A DNA stretch of 64,000 nucleotides from Cycas panzhihuaensis (GCA_023213395.1 CM041465.1:183341741-183405740); one strand, 5' to 3'. Positions 23,692 to 34,584 are shown, counted from the stretch's first letter. Notes: a model not told the origin generated them from the sequence alone. Program-made: numbers and translations.

Positions 23692-24599
23692 ATAAATGCA
23701 CCTGACAGCCCCGCATGCAAGAGAAGCAATAGAGAGAGAAACCAGTAGACAAGCATGGAAGCACTTAGCATGCTCAACCTAGCACTGGACAACAACAAAT
23801 CTCAGCTTCCAAACATGAGAGGGTCCTTGCTAAAAACCTCTGAGCCACCACCACCTTAAAAGCACACATCCATTCCATAATCTTAGTATTGTCCCTCAAG
23901 GATAGATCAAACATATCAAAATCAACCCATTGAGCATCCACTGCTCACCACATTGTCCAAGCCTCTCAAGCATGATCCTTGCAAACCCTAACAACCTTCA
24001 TCTCGCCCCTCCTACTCTCTCACAACCACAAAAGCTTTAAAATGCCTCTTGTCTTCGTACTTTAGAGGCTAATTTCTATCTTATAACATAACCACAATTG
24101 AAAACAATGTCGCAAGCTTGCCTATATCATCCCTATTTGCACCCAATATAACATCACAAAGTCAACAATGACATTCCTCCCAAGCACTATAAGCAACCTC
24201 TATCAAGTATACTCCAATGGGCTAACTAGATGTCCATGCAGACACACAAAAGCATCTTCCAATGGCCATACTTCATGTGCCCTATGCCCCATGTCCAAAT
24301 ATGACTATCGCGACTCCAAAGTTCTTCTCGATTTAGATGCAATGGTACTAACAAATGTGTGTGAGGAGAATTGAAAGAAGTGTAATGAGCATCCTATAAG
24401 TTCCAGATTGTAAGATTTCCACAATGACGTGAACGTTTAAAGCAATGGCACTATGAATGCTTATAGTGTTTCAAGATGAATTAAGATGAGACTGAAAATA
24501 AGAGCTCCTCACCAATATCATCTTTTAAAACCAATATTGCCAATATAGGCATGGATGCTACCTTATTAGCTAAGGATTCACATTATACACTCTATTTAC

Positions 24600-25329
24600 A
24601 ACCTTTATGAATAGCTAATATAAAAGCCCAATCAATAATCTTCTATCAACAAAGGCATGTATATGGGATCTTCGATAATTAGCATGCCTTTATAGATAAT
24701 CATACATAAGTGTTCAATTTAGAACATGATCCCAAGATGCTTTGTAGACTATCCTTGATCAACAAACCATGGATCCAAAGTTGGGTCATACTAGATGCCC
24801 TCACTATCAATGTTTTGGTCCAGATGTTCTTTCAAAAGGGTAGAGCTCACACTTACTACCTCTGCATAATACCCACTTCAGTTTTCCACTTGTTTCCTCC
24901 ACACTTCCTATAGACCACAATCAAGTAAAGACCCATAACTGGTATAGAAGCCAAGAAGAACAAATCATAATAGAACATAATCAATTGAAGAATAGAAGGC
25001 TGAACAAGTATCCTCCATCATTAGGATTCAAAACATGCAATAAGAAAAGCCCTTTGGTTGATTCCACGTTTGGAAGGCACAAAACAAAGTTGACATCAAC
25101 TGCCTTTCAGCAAAAATCCTTAGTTTGAAACATACACTTCATTTCACTTAAGAAAGATGAGAAGAAGAATAATGAAGTTGAACACACACAAATTCTAAAA
25201 CTACTAGCATGACTTGAGCATAATGGTTAGGGTAGGGATTAAGAGAAGGACATGAGGGAAAGCCAAATTGCATGAGTTTCACGAAACACCAAGGATTCCA
25301 TTTGGCAGAAACTCTAGCAATATAATCTT
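24600..25329. other. Unassigned DNA between the duplication end and element I
   Basis: There are short open stretches on both strands (67 codons at 24710-24913 plus, 62 codons at 25148-25336 minus) and no recognisable domain. This is probably ordinary intergenic or intronic DNA. It is the left flank of I. Confidence 0.45.
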
Positions 25330-25334
25330 GCAAC

Positions 25335-25687
25335 ATTTAATGTGTGTGGGTCCTAGGACAATAAGTGATAGTCCTAAGTCTTAGGGTCAAAAGGTCATTA
25401 TAATACTATGTAAAAGGATATAAGTTTGTTGGTCAAGTTAGTGGTGTAATGCTATTGGTCAGGACAAAGGTATTTGTCCCACATGCATTACTTGTGTTGA
25501 ATAGTCTCCCACCTCTTTAGTATATAAAGGTGGTTGAGGTAGTATGTAAAGACATCACATCATCAAGGCTCATATTGAGTCTTTGGTGCTTTTGGTATGG
25601 TAATACATTCTGATTATGTTGTGTTAATCTCTGTTGATGTTATTGATCTTGCTGTTGATGAGTGCTCTCCATGTTAAAATCTTAACA
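25335..25687 (+). repeat. 5' LTR of element I (outer end missing)
   Basis: It starts atttaatgtgtgtggg, where the 3' LTR has TGTTAGAAATAATGTTTAATATG. It ends AATCTTAACA, followed by the primer-binding site. TATA box tatataaagg is at 25521-25530. Confidence 0.9.
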
Positions 25688-25698
25688 TGGTATCAGAG

Positions 25699-25782
25699 CG
25701 GGTTGCTTGCTAAGGCCTTTGTGTGCAGATGAGGAAGGAACGGGTTGCTTGCTAAGGCCTTTGTGTGTAGATGAGGAAGGAA
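25699..25782 (+). repeat. 42-bp tandem duplication next to the primer-binding site of I
   Basis: Two copies, 25699-25740 and 25741-25782, start cgggttgcttgctaagg. They differ at one base (gtgtgc/gtgtgt). The first copy begins within the last bases of the primer-binding region. Confidence 0.93.
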
Positions 25783-28335
25783 GGAGACTCCATTAGGGCG
25801 GCTGACAGAATGAAGATTTAAGAGTTTGCAGGACGTTGTGGTGTTGAAGGGAGATTTGTGGAACAACTGCCAGATTGAGGATTCGGATTGGGAAGGTGAA
25901 GCCCCAAGGTGATCAATACTACAGATGTAATTTTGCCAGTAACCCTACTCTCATAAGCTTGTTGAGTAACCGCTCTTAAGGTGAAGAAATTGGCCAAGAT
26001 CTGGTTTTTGGAATTGCAGCTGCTCATATTAGCATGTTTGCATAAAGAGACCTCTGCGTTGAAGTCTTGTTAGGGTCTGCTGTAAAACCCTAGTCTCTAC
26101 TAAACACCATAGCTACAACTGGAGCCAAACTATCCATGTTATATACTGGTCAGCTACCACTGCCAAAACCCTGGTCTTCATGCATCCGAGTATCTGTGGT
26201 GATGCCCTAGGCTGTCCCTCCATTAGCACATCCATCGGCCGCCATGGACGCCGTTGATTTCAGTTGTATCATCAGACGCAGCTAATGATTGAGTCTGTCC
26301 CAATGTGAGCCTGTAGAAGAACAGGAATATATACCAGAATTCCAGATTGAAGACACAGTCATAAATGGAAACACCAAACTGTGTACTAGATCTGAGCAAT
26401 GTCTCCTCTAAAGACTGCATCACTATATCCTCTGTATCCTCTGAAGACTGCATCACTGTGTCCTCTGAAGACTGCTGGTGCACTTCACCTCAGGCATACC
26501 AAAAAACTGCGAATGGCAGAGAAGCTTGTTAAGATCGAGTATATTGTGGAATAGACCTGCAGCCGTTGAAGATCTCCTTCTCAGATTATTGTTGGTAGTG
26601 TGAAGAACTCTGAGAATACTGTCCCTGCTAAGGTTGATGTTGTTGTTGGGACTGAATATAGCTTTGTGCTGGCTATGCATAATATTGTTTGTTGTCCTGC
26701 TTCGACATCGCAATCGGAGTGTGGGCTGTTGTGTGGATCGCTAATATGGTTAATGATAAATATATTGAGAATCGGGCTGTTTAAATAGATTGTCTGTAGT
26801 CTGCTGAGGTTGTTGTTGATGATATTCCTCAACCCTAGCCTTCGATTCTTCTTCTCATGCTTGATCTGTGCTGTAGCTACCTGTGCAATTGCGGCAAGAT
26901 TTATAGGAACAGGCCATTGATCAGGGAAACGAGGAAAATGACTAGTTGATTGTATGGCTTCCACCTCTGGTATGTCTACAGAACTCCATGTTCAGACTGT
27001 GGTGACCTCGAGACTGGTTGTGCCTGGTTTTCTCAACCGACTGTAAATATTTTGTCCTGGCTGTCAATCTGCTGGTAAGGAGACACATTGAGTCATCATC
27101 ACAGACCTGTCAAGGAAGATGTGACCTGTCACAGACCTGTCTTGGTGGAAATTGGGTCAAAGCTCTGTGTCTTGATCATTTGGAATCTTCACACACAGAC
27201 ATAGCTTCTGCAGCTCCACTCTTCTGTCACGTAGAGTCCCACCACGTACATTCCAGCAGTTCAGGCGCTGGGGACAATTGGTGAACTGCTTTGTTAACAG
27301 TCCTCTGAAATCTAAAATCTGACTCAGTGGACGTTTGTTCCGTGGTAAAGGTATACAAAGCCGCCTGTCTTATCCCGTGAGAAATCCATTGGAACGTAGA
27401 AATAAATGTGTGGAACTGTCCATTGGCCTTTCTGCTCTCAAATCCATGGATGGCAGTCCTATTTGATTACTTGGCAGTAGAGATATTGATGACAGTCTGA
27501 AAACAATTCTGAAGTGCTCTTGATTAAAGTAGTGTACCAATTCATCTGCAATCCCAGTCAATTTCAATGACTTATAATACAACATTGTAGGAAGATTCGT
27601 CTGGGCCAAAAGGCACAAGGTTCGTTGTAATCTCTTGCAAGGGAAGGCCATTATTGGAACACAGTAGTTCAAATTACTGTCATTTTTAGTTCAGCTGTCT
27701 AAAAAAGACCGCATAGGTGATCTACTTACTTATGCTCGCCCCACGCATAATGTAAGTCATCTCCGTGGAAATTTAATAATGTAATCGCATGACCGCCCTG
27801 AGTACACATGGTGGGTTGGCACACCGGAGGTAATCTTGATGGTGCAGGTGGATAGAACGATCGCTGCGGTGGAGGAGGTCATTTCACAGCTTGTAACACG
27901 GTGGTGTGATAAACCTACCGGAACAGTAATGCAGACCGGCTCGATACCGGTGAAATAAGGACAAGATTAGCAGCCTCGGCAAAGACTCATGAAGATAGAG
28001 TCGCACTTTTGTCGTTGATACTTTGCATACTATGGACGTTATTAGCGCCATCGTGTATGAGGTCACATCAAACCCTTAAGCTCTTTTCTAAACTGCTCGG
28101 GACATAGAGTTGAAGCAGAATCACAATCAAGACACCATTACTGTAAGTGAATCGACTGCAGTGACTTCTGTTTTGAAGGCAGAGTTGATCCTAAAGCGAG
28201 TTGGTAGTTGACACTCTTAATATCATTGCTGAAAAGAGATATTAGGCTCACAGTCTATGACTGATCTGAGTATTCAGGTTTAAGTCTTCTTTTGTTGATT
28301 TTCAAGTTGAACTGGATATTCTTTGATCATACACT
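25783..28335. other. Long non-coding leader or cargo of element I
   Basis: This is 2.5 kb between primer-binding site and the gag-like start, unlike any other leader in the window. Minus-strand open stretches occur (26223-26483, 26453-26713, 26581-26964 of 127 codons, 27370-27672 of 100 codons). Some are Gln/Ser-rich, with a repeated SSEDTVMQ-like unit around 26390-26470. I cannot name a source gene. It could be captured host sequence in antisense or simply a long leader. Confidence 0.45.
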
Positions 28336-28648
28336 ATGGAGTTAACTGACATTATCACCTTTCTGCCTGAAAAAAATGAATACTGGCTATCAAATCTTCC
28401 CTTCCCTTTGCCCAAATATATTGGAACTAATTTTTGTTTTTGGAAAATTAAGATGGAAAGTCTATTTGTAGTGAAGAAACTTTGGAAAACAGTCATGGAG
28501 ACTGAAACGGCTCACGAAGAAGGGGAGGAAATCTTCAAAAGGAAAAACAAAATTGTTATTGACGTGATACTTGCAGCCATTGATAAGGATAACCTCCCAT
28601 CTTCCTATCACTTTATTATCCGTGTTCTACGAATATGGACTCGGTGAG
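28336..28648 (+). pseudogene. Gag-like N-terminal remnant, element I
   Basis: It starts at ATG 28336. YIGTNFCFWKIKMESLF matches the gag start of copia elements (compare WKIKIETLLRAK in B and G). After about 100 codons (ILAAIDKDNLPSSYHF) similarity stops. Its position after the long leader fits gag. The rest of gag-pol is missing or unrecognisable. Confidence 0.65.
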
Positions 28649-29771
28649 GATGCTTGGAAACCACCGATGTAAGTGAATGAAAAAGGACCTAAAGAAATGC
28701 AGCAGCAGAGAATCAAAAGGGCAAAGAATCAGAGGAAGAAGCTGAAGAGGAAAGGAAAAAGGAAAAAGCAACGTGACAAAGCCATAAGTCTCATCAAAGA
28801 ACCAGCTCTGGAGGCTGAAAATTTCAGGCATCAATCTTTGCAGATAATAGTTCATGGAGACATGAGTTACTTAACAAAAGGTATGGATAATGTTATCCTA
28901 GTTTGTGTTGACAAGTTGGTAGGAAGAATTCAAACAATGACAGGTCATACAGTGATTTGCATGTATTGGAAACTGTCCATGATCTCCCTCAACTCAGTTA
29001 CATCCTCCATTCTCATTTTTGAAAAGATCAAAATTATAACAGCATATCCTAGAGTGGCACTAGAAAGCTATTTTCAAAGAAACATAAGGAGGATACCATG
29101 TCATCAGGATCTTGCTTATCGAATTCATATTACCTTTTGGATAGGTTACCTGATTATGAAAGTCAATCATATTGAAATAATGTTCCATGTATGCATATCC
29201 ATAATCAGAAAGCATATGCATGTGAGTATCATAGAAATACTCATTATACTTAGTTCATGGAACCCTTTGAGTGACACAGAGAAAGCAAGGTACATCACAC
29301 AGATTACAGGAACTTGACTCAAATCCATTGCTTCAGAGGAGGATAATGATGTCTCATTGCTACATTTGGATAATGATGATATTGCTAACATCTATGGAAG
29401 CAAACAAGTGATACATATCTTTGATGAGTACATGCAGGATCATGTGGAATTAGCCATCATTCACTACTTGTTTAGCATGTCAAAGAATTCTCAACTATGT
29501 ATGAAGTTGAAAGAAGCAAAGCTCGAAGATCGTCAGTTCAAATGACAGCTTCAGAAAGGACACTACAGGGTTGAAGACCAAGATCAAGCCCAAGACATGG
29601 TGTTCAAGACCTTTCCAAGATCAAGGCGGTGGAGATTCAAAGAAGACAAAGTACATTAGAGTTTGTTGATAGTCATATCAGTCTTGTCATGTAGTCTTTA
29701 ATGTCTATTCATGTCAAGTGTCAATGTATGTCAAATTGTCCTTCGTTTAAACATTAAACATTAAGGGGAGG
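28649..29771 (+). other. Unrecognised 3' interior of element I
   Basis: A 214-codon open stretch (28673-29317) begins with a Lys/Arg-rich segment (KKLKRKGKRKKQR). It continues without a recognised domain. A second frame (about 28960-29340) also looks protein-like but has stops. The last part before the purine tract (29530-29660) is short and basic. It contains no YVDD, integrase or RNase H motif. Confidence 0.45.
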
Positions 29772-30137
29772 TGTTAGAAATAATGTTTAATATGTGTGGG
29801 TCCTAGGACAATAAGTGATAGTCCTAAGTCTTAGGGTCAAAAGGTCATTATAATACTATGTAAAAGGATATAAGTTTATTGGTCAAGTTAGTGGTGTAAT
29901 GCTATTGGTCAGGACAAAGGTATTTGTCCCACATGCATTACTTGTGTTGAATAGTCTCCCACCTCTTTAGTATATAAAGGTGGTTGAGGTAGTATGTAAA
30001 GACATCACATCATCAAGGCTCATATTGAGTCTTTGGTGCTTTTGGTATGGTAATACATTCTGATTATGTTGTGTTAATCTCTGTTGATGTTATTGATCTT
30101 GCTGTTGATGAGTGCTCTCCATGTTAAAATCTTAACA
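29772..30137 (+). repeat. 3' LTR of element I
   Basis: It runs TGTTAGAAATAATG to AATCTTAACA, 366 bp, preceded by the purine tract cattaaggggaggt. It is followed by GCAAC. Confidence 0.93.
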
Positions 30138-30142
30138 GCAAC

Positions 30143-30723
30143 ATGTGATAAACACTGATGCGAAAAGACTATACAAAATATAGGTAAATATTTTCTACAG
30201 CGCAAAACTAATGGCATGCATCATATACCCATCTATCTATTATAACATTGGAAGGCTCCATCAGGAAGTAGGATTTCCAATAATGAGTTAAGCCATCAGA
30301 ATTAAGTCTAGACTCTAAGGTAAGATTATATTAGGTTAAATATTATGTCCATACATTAAGGTTGCGAAATTAATCTATAGTAAGCATTTAATTAATGAAC
30401 TTTTAAAATAAAATAATATTGTTTGTCACCTATTTATCAGAGGGAAACATTTCAGTTTCAGAGAAATGTGGGAAACATCTCTCAAAATCCTGGAAACAAG
30501 TCTGCATGCAACTACAAGGAAAAAGATTGTAGGCTTCCTTGAAGCAATCCCTTACACTTAGGTGTATGATTCTTTCCAATAGAGATCTAATCCTTTTTTT
30601 TTCCTCCTTTTTCTGCCTCTTTCAAGAGAAACAGAACTCTGCATTGGTGCATTTATTGCCAAAAGATCTGCATATGTATTTTTAGCACCCATGCATATTG
30701 TTCTATGTTATAGCTTATTGTAC
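30143..30723. other. Unassigned DNA, probable intron of the FAHD1-like gene
   Basis: AT-rich DNA between element I and the exon, with no long open frame. On the minus strand it follows the exon's GT donor, so it would be intron. Confidence 0.5.
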
Positions 30724-30889
30724 CTTCAACATAGTCCATTGCCCGGCCCTGTGTTACATCGCGAGCCTTCTGGCCGATAACAACTGCTAACTCCACTTCA
30801 TAGTCCAGTGATTCCAGAGGATGTGGAATCTCAATGGTTCCGCCATTTTGTACATATGAGGATGTGGGCTTCAAGAACAAAACTGGCTC
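30724..30889 (-). CDS. FAHD1: Single exon of an FAHD1-like acylpyruvase / oxaloacetate decarboxylase gene
   Basis: The exon encodes about 55 residues with LFLKPTSSYVQNGG, EVELAVVIGQKARDV and AMDYVEG. These are the metal-binding core signatures of the fumarylacetoacetate hydrolase (FAH) family; the Glu pair in YEVELAVVIG helps hold Mg2+ in this family. It most resembles FAHD1, a small mitochondrial acylpyruvate hydrolase and oxaloacetate decarboxylase in animals with plant homologues. The minus-strand acceptor tttcacttttcag precedes GAGCCAG, and the donor GAAG/GTACAA follows GTTGAAG. The reading frame is open across the exon and has no decay. No other exon was found nearby, so neighbouring exons may lie beyond long introns or outside the window. 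It could also be an isolated gene fragment. Confidence 0.8.
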
Positions 30890-31079
30890 CTGAAAAGTGA
30901 AAAGTCAAAAAATGAACCCTTTTAACTGCCTTGGTCAAATAAAGATGTCCACTTTTAATTTCTTAATAACATTGTGATAATTTTGTATCCATTAGCACAA
31001 GGCTTGACAAAACAAAGATTACTAACAGATGCATATTGAAATAATTTTAAGTATGTGTCCACTGATTTTGTGATTACCA

Positions 31080-31935
31080 CACTCAGAGAAATGATTGTAT
31101 TTTTTTCTATGCTGGACATGCTTACAAAGTCTGCTCATTTCATGCATAATGAGACCACTAGTAAAATATTGTAAGTTGCAGAACGCTTGATAGCAAATAT
31201 CTTCACACTACATCAAATGTCATTGAAAAGCTTTATTGACCAAGATTGACAATTCATAGACTACCTTGTGAGGAGTTACCATAGATGGTGGGCAGCAAAA
31301 TTTATGCCAAGTTCTTCATATCACCCGTGGACTGGCAAAGAAATGCTCAGAAGAATGCCTTCAACAAATTTTCATGATTATCCTTAATCTGAGACCAGGG
31401 TTGCATTTGGGCCTTGGTTGAAGTTTCACATCATGGATTCCATCGTAAAGTCATTAGAATGTCCATTTGAACACTTGCAAGGCTACAAATTTTCTAGTCC
31501 ACAACAATAAACCTCCTACCCTGAACAGAGCTTGCTTTTGATCTAAAAATAGGGTTTTTCCACATAAAAAACATCACTAAAGAGCTACAGACAAATTGGT
31601 ACAATGACAGAAATGGATGTGACTAGCTGATGAAAATAGAACAGAGAAGAATGTAGTGGTTGATGAGTAGGTAAATGTCCAACTTGAATCCAACCAAATA
31701 TTGAACATAAAGGACAGTATTAAGGACATATCGTACTGCAAGCATTATGGACCCTACAAGATAATTGAGAAGATTTGACAAGTTGCTTACAAATTGGAAC
31801 TGTTGCCAACCAGTACTATACAGGACGTAGTCCATGTATCCATGTTGAGGAAGAATCTTAGAGAACATATTGCACTGATAGAAGGACTTGCATTCTTAGA
31901 CAATAAAGCAATTATACACCTCAGTCTGAAAACTA
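31080..31935 (+). pseudogene. Ty3/gypsy integrase relic, chromovirus-like
   Basis: The frame around 31092-31380 shows DMLTKSAHFMHNETT, then LIANIFTLHQMSLKSFIDQD and SYHPWTGKE. These correspond to the gypsy integrase signatures DRLTKSAHF, RLHGVP-SDRD and HPQTDGQ. At 31700-31880 the C-terminal part reads HYGPYKIIEKI, VAYKLELLP and VVHVSMLRKNL. The middle is shifted and has stops. Protease, RT and LTRs are not found around it. It is an old, solitary pol fragment near the FAHD1 exon. Confidence 0.8.
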
Positions 31936-33089
31936 TTCTGAGGCACCTATTGAAGACTTACCGACTATGACAGTCCCACGAATTCTGGACCAAGTAGAAG
32001 GGGCTTCTGAAGAAAATTGCAAAATGGAAAACACAATCATTTTTGTAAGAACAGAATAAAATATCTGCAGAACTTTAAAATCAGTTACCAGAGATGAGCA
32101 GGCTTGTTATGATCTCATTCAGAATTATATTACTATAACAATTCTCAATCAATACTGTAAGTGATGATGCAACTGCCACTGCATTCTGTATTAAAAGGCA
32201 TTAATGACATCTGGAGGGGATTTAGGAAATCCCTAGCTTCTCCGTGCCTATTATGCCTTCCTTGCTGGAAGAGGAATATAATAGTTAATACAGACATACT
32301 GGCCCTATCTGTTGAGAGTATATTGGCTGGCCTTCAACATATTGTATTGGTTTTAGCAATGTTGCTATCAGATTTCATCTACAATCAATGCAAAAGTGAA
32401 ATTTCGAGTCAGCAATATTCCACATCATATAACTACTCTTCTGTCCTCCTAAATGGATAAATTGCTTCTGCCTGTGATCGCTTCCATAATGACTGTTAAA
32501 CATGTCAACTGCTGCACATATTTTCTAACAGCAAACTCACATCATAGGCCCTTCACCACACATTACCATCCACTTTGACACCCTTCAACTTCCCAGCTAC
32601 ACCAGTAGACTTATAAAGTTTCTACTGCAGATCCACTCCCTTCCATCAATGAACCACAAAACCAAATTTCCCTCGTGTGTTCTACCTTAAGCTGCAAAAA
32701 CTCCATTCAACATATGATTTGCCACCCTTACAGATATTGCCCTGAAAGAGAATGCCCACTAGTACATGGTTTGATGAAGACTACAAAGTGATACACATGA
32801 AACTCAAATCTGATAGATCTCCCATCCCAAGCAGGCCCTTTCTACCAGATGTAGATATCACTGCCTTCTTAGGAAGAAGAAATACCAGTTTATCTCCCCA
32901 CACAGGAGAGATTATCTACTTCCTCAAGACCTCACCTATGTCCTTCAAAAAACACCTTTTGCCAAAGGAATCCTTCACTTAAATGATCGATCCTGAGATG
33001 TGGGCCTCTGTATGCCTAAGTTTTGGTACTGTACAGACAAGAGCAAACCAGAGTTGGTGGATGTGTATATCTAAGATACAACCCATGGA
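31936..33089. other. Unassigned DNA
   Basis: Short open stretches only (99 codons at 32161-32460 plus, 76 codons at 32752-32982 plus), with no recognised domain. It may include the rest of the decayed gypsy element. Confidence 0.45.
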
Positions 33090-33265
33090 ATGCAGAGTGC
33101 ATTCCAATGTGAAACAGCTGAAACACACACGGTGCATTCCAAGGCAAGTCAGCTAAAGCTTAAACACAACAATCTGATGTGAGATGGTTGAAAGTTAAAC
33201 ACAGCAATCCAATGCGAGATGGCTGAAGCAGAAACATGACATTCGAAAGCAAGGCAGGCATAATG
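33090..33265 (+). repeat. Degenerate minisatellite, about 35-bp period
   Basis: About five imperfect units follow the pattern cattccaatgcgagatggctgaa-caaacaca. Examples start at gcattccaatgtg, gcattccaaggca, aatctgatgtgag, aatccaatgcgag and attcgaaagcaag. Units vary from about 34 to 40 bp. Confidence 0.75.
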
Positions 33266-33370
33266 CAAACCAAGGCTGTCCAGCTGCAGATAACAGACAT
33301 ACAGGTCACAATTTGCACGTGCATGTCGCAGCAGGAAACTTAGTCTAACACAGTAGGAACAAGCCAATAT

Positions 33371-33434
33371 GCACTACTGTTACATCCAGTAGTGCATCAT
33401 TAATTAGATCTTGCTTTTAATTAATGATGCACTC
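33371..33434. repeat. Two overlapping perfect inverted repeats
   Basis: tgcactactg (33371-33380) pairs with cagtagtgca (33388-33397). agtgcatcattaatta (33392-33407) pairs with taattaatgatgcact (33419-33434), 16 bp arms with an 11-base loop. The two hairpins share 33392-33397 and so exclude each other. Confidence 0.9.
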
Positions 33435-34288
33435 ATAAACTGAAATGTAATGGGTTAATCTATGCAAAAGTTAATGGTCATAAGTTGATTATGTCATTAT
33501 TGTAACAAAAACACACATATTGTAATCCCAAAAGGCACACCATTCCATGATATGAATCCCTCAGAAAGGTCTTAAGGGCTATCTTACATCATGTTTAGGG
33601 TGGAGCCAAGCACTTTATGTACAATCATTTTTAGTAAATCAGAAAGAATGTTATAAACCAGTTATGACATAAACTTGTGATGTGCAATTTCTTTGATGTG
33701 AAGTCCTATTAATGAGAGCAAATATGTTAGAAGAGGATTGTGAGACATTGCATCGTGTATTTGACAATGACATGAGCCAGCTGCTCTCTTAGTTGTGCCA
33801 CCCTATAACAAAGTATCAGGTCAGTCTTGGGACAGCCATATTGAACCATTGTTCTAGTAAGATAGGTCTGTTGCCAAGAACTGCAATTGGAAAACATTGG
33901 ACAACCCAATTTAACAAGTAGATAAGATAACAAGTGACAATTCTATGTGTACATAAGCAAGTGACCAAGTGAACGGTAACCATGGTTGCCACAACCATGG
34001 CAGGTTCGGGTTCTTATTAAACGTGGACTGCCAAGGGGCCTTTCAATGCCATGTAAGGAGAAAGGGAAGTCTACCCAAATCTAGTCAAGAAAGGGTAATC
34101 AAATTGTATGCAATAAACTTGGCATCTGGGCACTTAGGATTGGCCCAAGGAACGACTCCAACAAACAGAAATGGGAAGAAAACAACAAAAATTTACTCAG
34201 AATTGCTGAAATTGCAAGAAGGGCTAGGACAGTTGCGCAGTAAAAATCTAGCTCTCGAGGAACAGTAGTGAGAATGCATAGAAGGGAA
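33435..34288. other. Unassigned DNA, possibly the start of an older LTR element
   Basis: No recognisable protein is visible. A weak primer-binding-like stretch cttggcatctgggcac lies near 34119 and an open frame after it (33969-34268) ends with a heptad-like QEGLGQLRSKNLALEEQ. This could be the leader and gag start of an old element into which H inserted, but no LTR pair was found. A small perfect palindrome ccatggttg-cca-caaccatgg lies near 33980. Confidence 0.35.
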
Positions 34289-34293
34289 CAACA

Positions 34294-34541
34294 TGTTAAA
34301 ATCGGGAGCAGAACCAGATCAAACGTACACACCAAACGCAGAAACGAACACACACGATATCCAGTGGAAAAAACCCACCTTAGAACAATCGATTACATTG
34401 ATCCAGAAATCATAAGAGTACAAGGATGTCTTTGGATATATATAGATCCATAAGACTCCGAAATAAACATCCGTTGGCCCCAAGAAATAATAATAAAGAT
34501 ATGTGCTTAATATTTACATTAGTGGGGTATTGTTTTTAACA
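34294..34541 (-). repeat. 3' LTR of element H
   Basis: It runs TGTTAAAATCGGGAGC to GTTTTTAACA on the plus strand. A TATA-like gatatatatag lies at 34435-34446. The purine tract adjoins at 34542. Confidence 0.94.
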
Positions 34542-34584
34542 TCCCCCCTTAATGTAAATATTGATCTTCAACATAATGAAATGT

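Larger units (their letters stand above)
19555..24599. repeat. Downstream copy of the 5-kb duplication
   Basis: This is the partner of 1-5031. Here the sequence continues past 24599 into unrelated DNA (acctttatga...), while copy 1 switches into the gag gene of element G. Long stretches are identical. Differences are mostly single-base or homopolymer indels, concentrated in the part aligned to 2534-2960 of copy 1, where this copy carries 16 net extra bases. Confidence 0.95.
25335..30137 (+). mobile_element. Element I, young non-autonomous copia-like LTR retrotransposon
   Basis: LTRs at 25335-25687 and 29772-30137 differ at only two or three positions over the shared 350 bp. TSD GCAAC lies at 25330-25334 and 30138-30142. 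A perfect primer-binding site TGGTATCAGAGCG is at 25688-25700 and the purine tract is aaggggaggt before 29772. The 5' LTR lacks about 13 bases of its outer end, although the TSD is intact. The 4.1-kb interior has only a short gag-like start (28336) and no protease, integrase or RT, so it must have moved with proteins supplied in trans. Confidence 0.9.

Noticed and set aside
26581-26964. A 127-codon minus-strand gene in element I
   Set aside because: No recognised domain and no start context or splice sites that I can support. Kept only as possible captured sequence.
30724-30889. Complete FAHD1 gene
   Set aside because: Only one exon can be supported. No upstream start or downstream exon is recognisable on either side.
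33379-34133. An LTR starting TGTTACATCC with primer-binding site cttggcatctgggcac
   Set aside because: The primer-binding match has three mismatches and no second LTR was found, so this is not called as an element.
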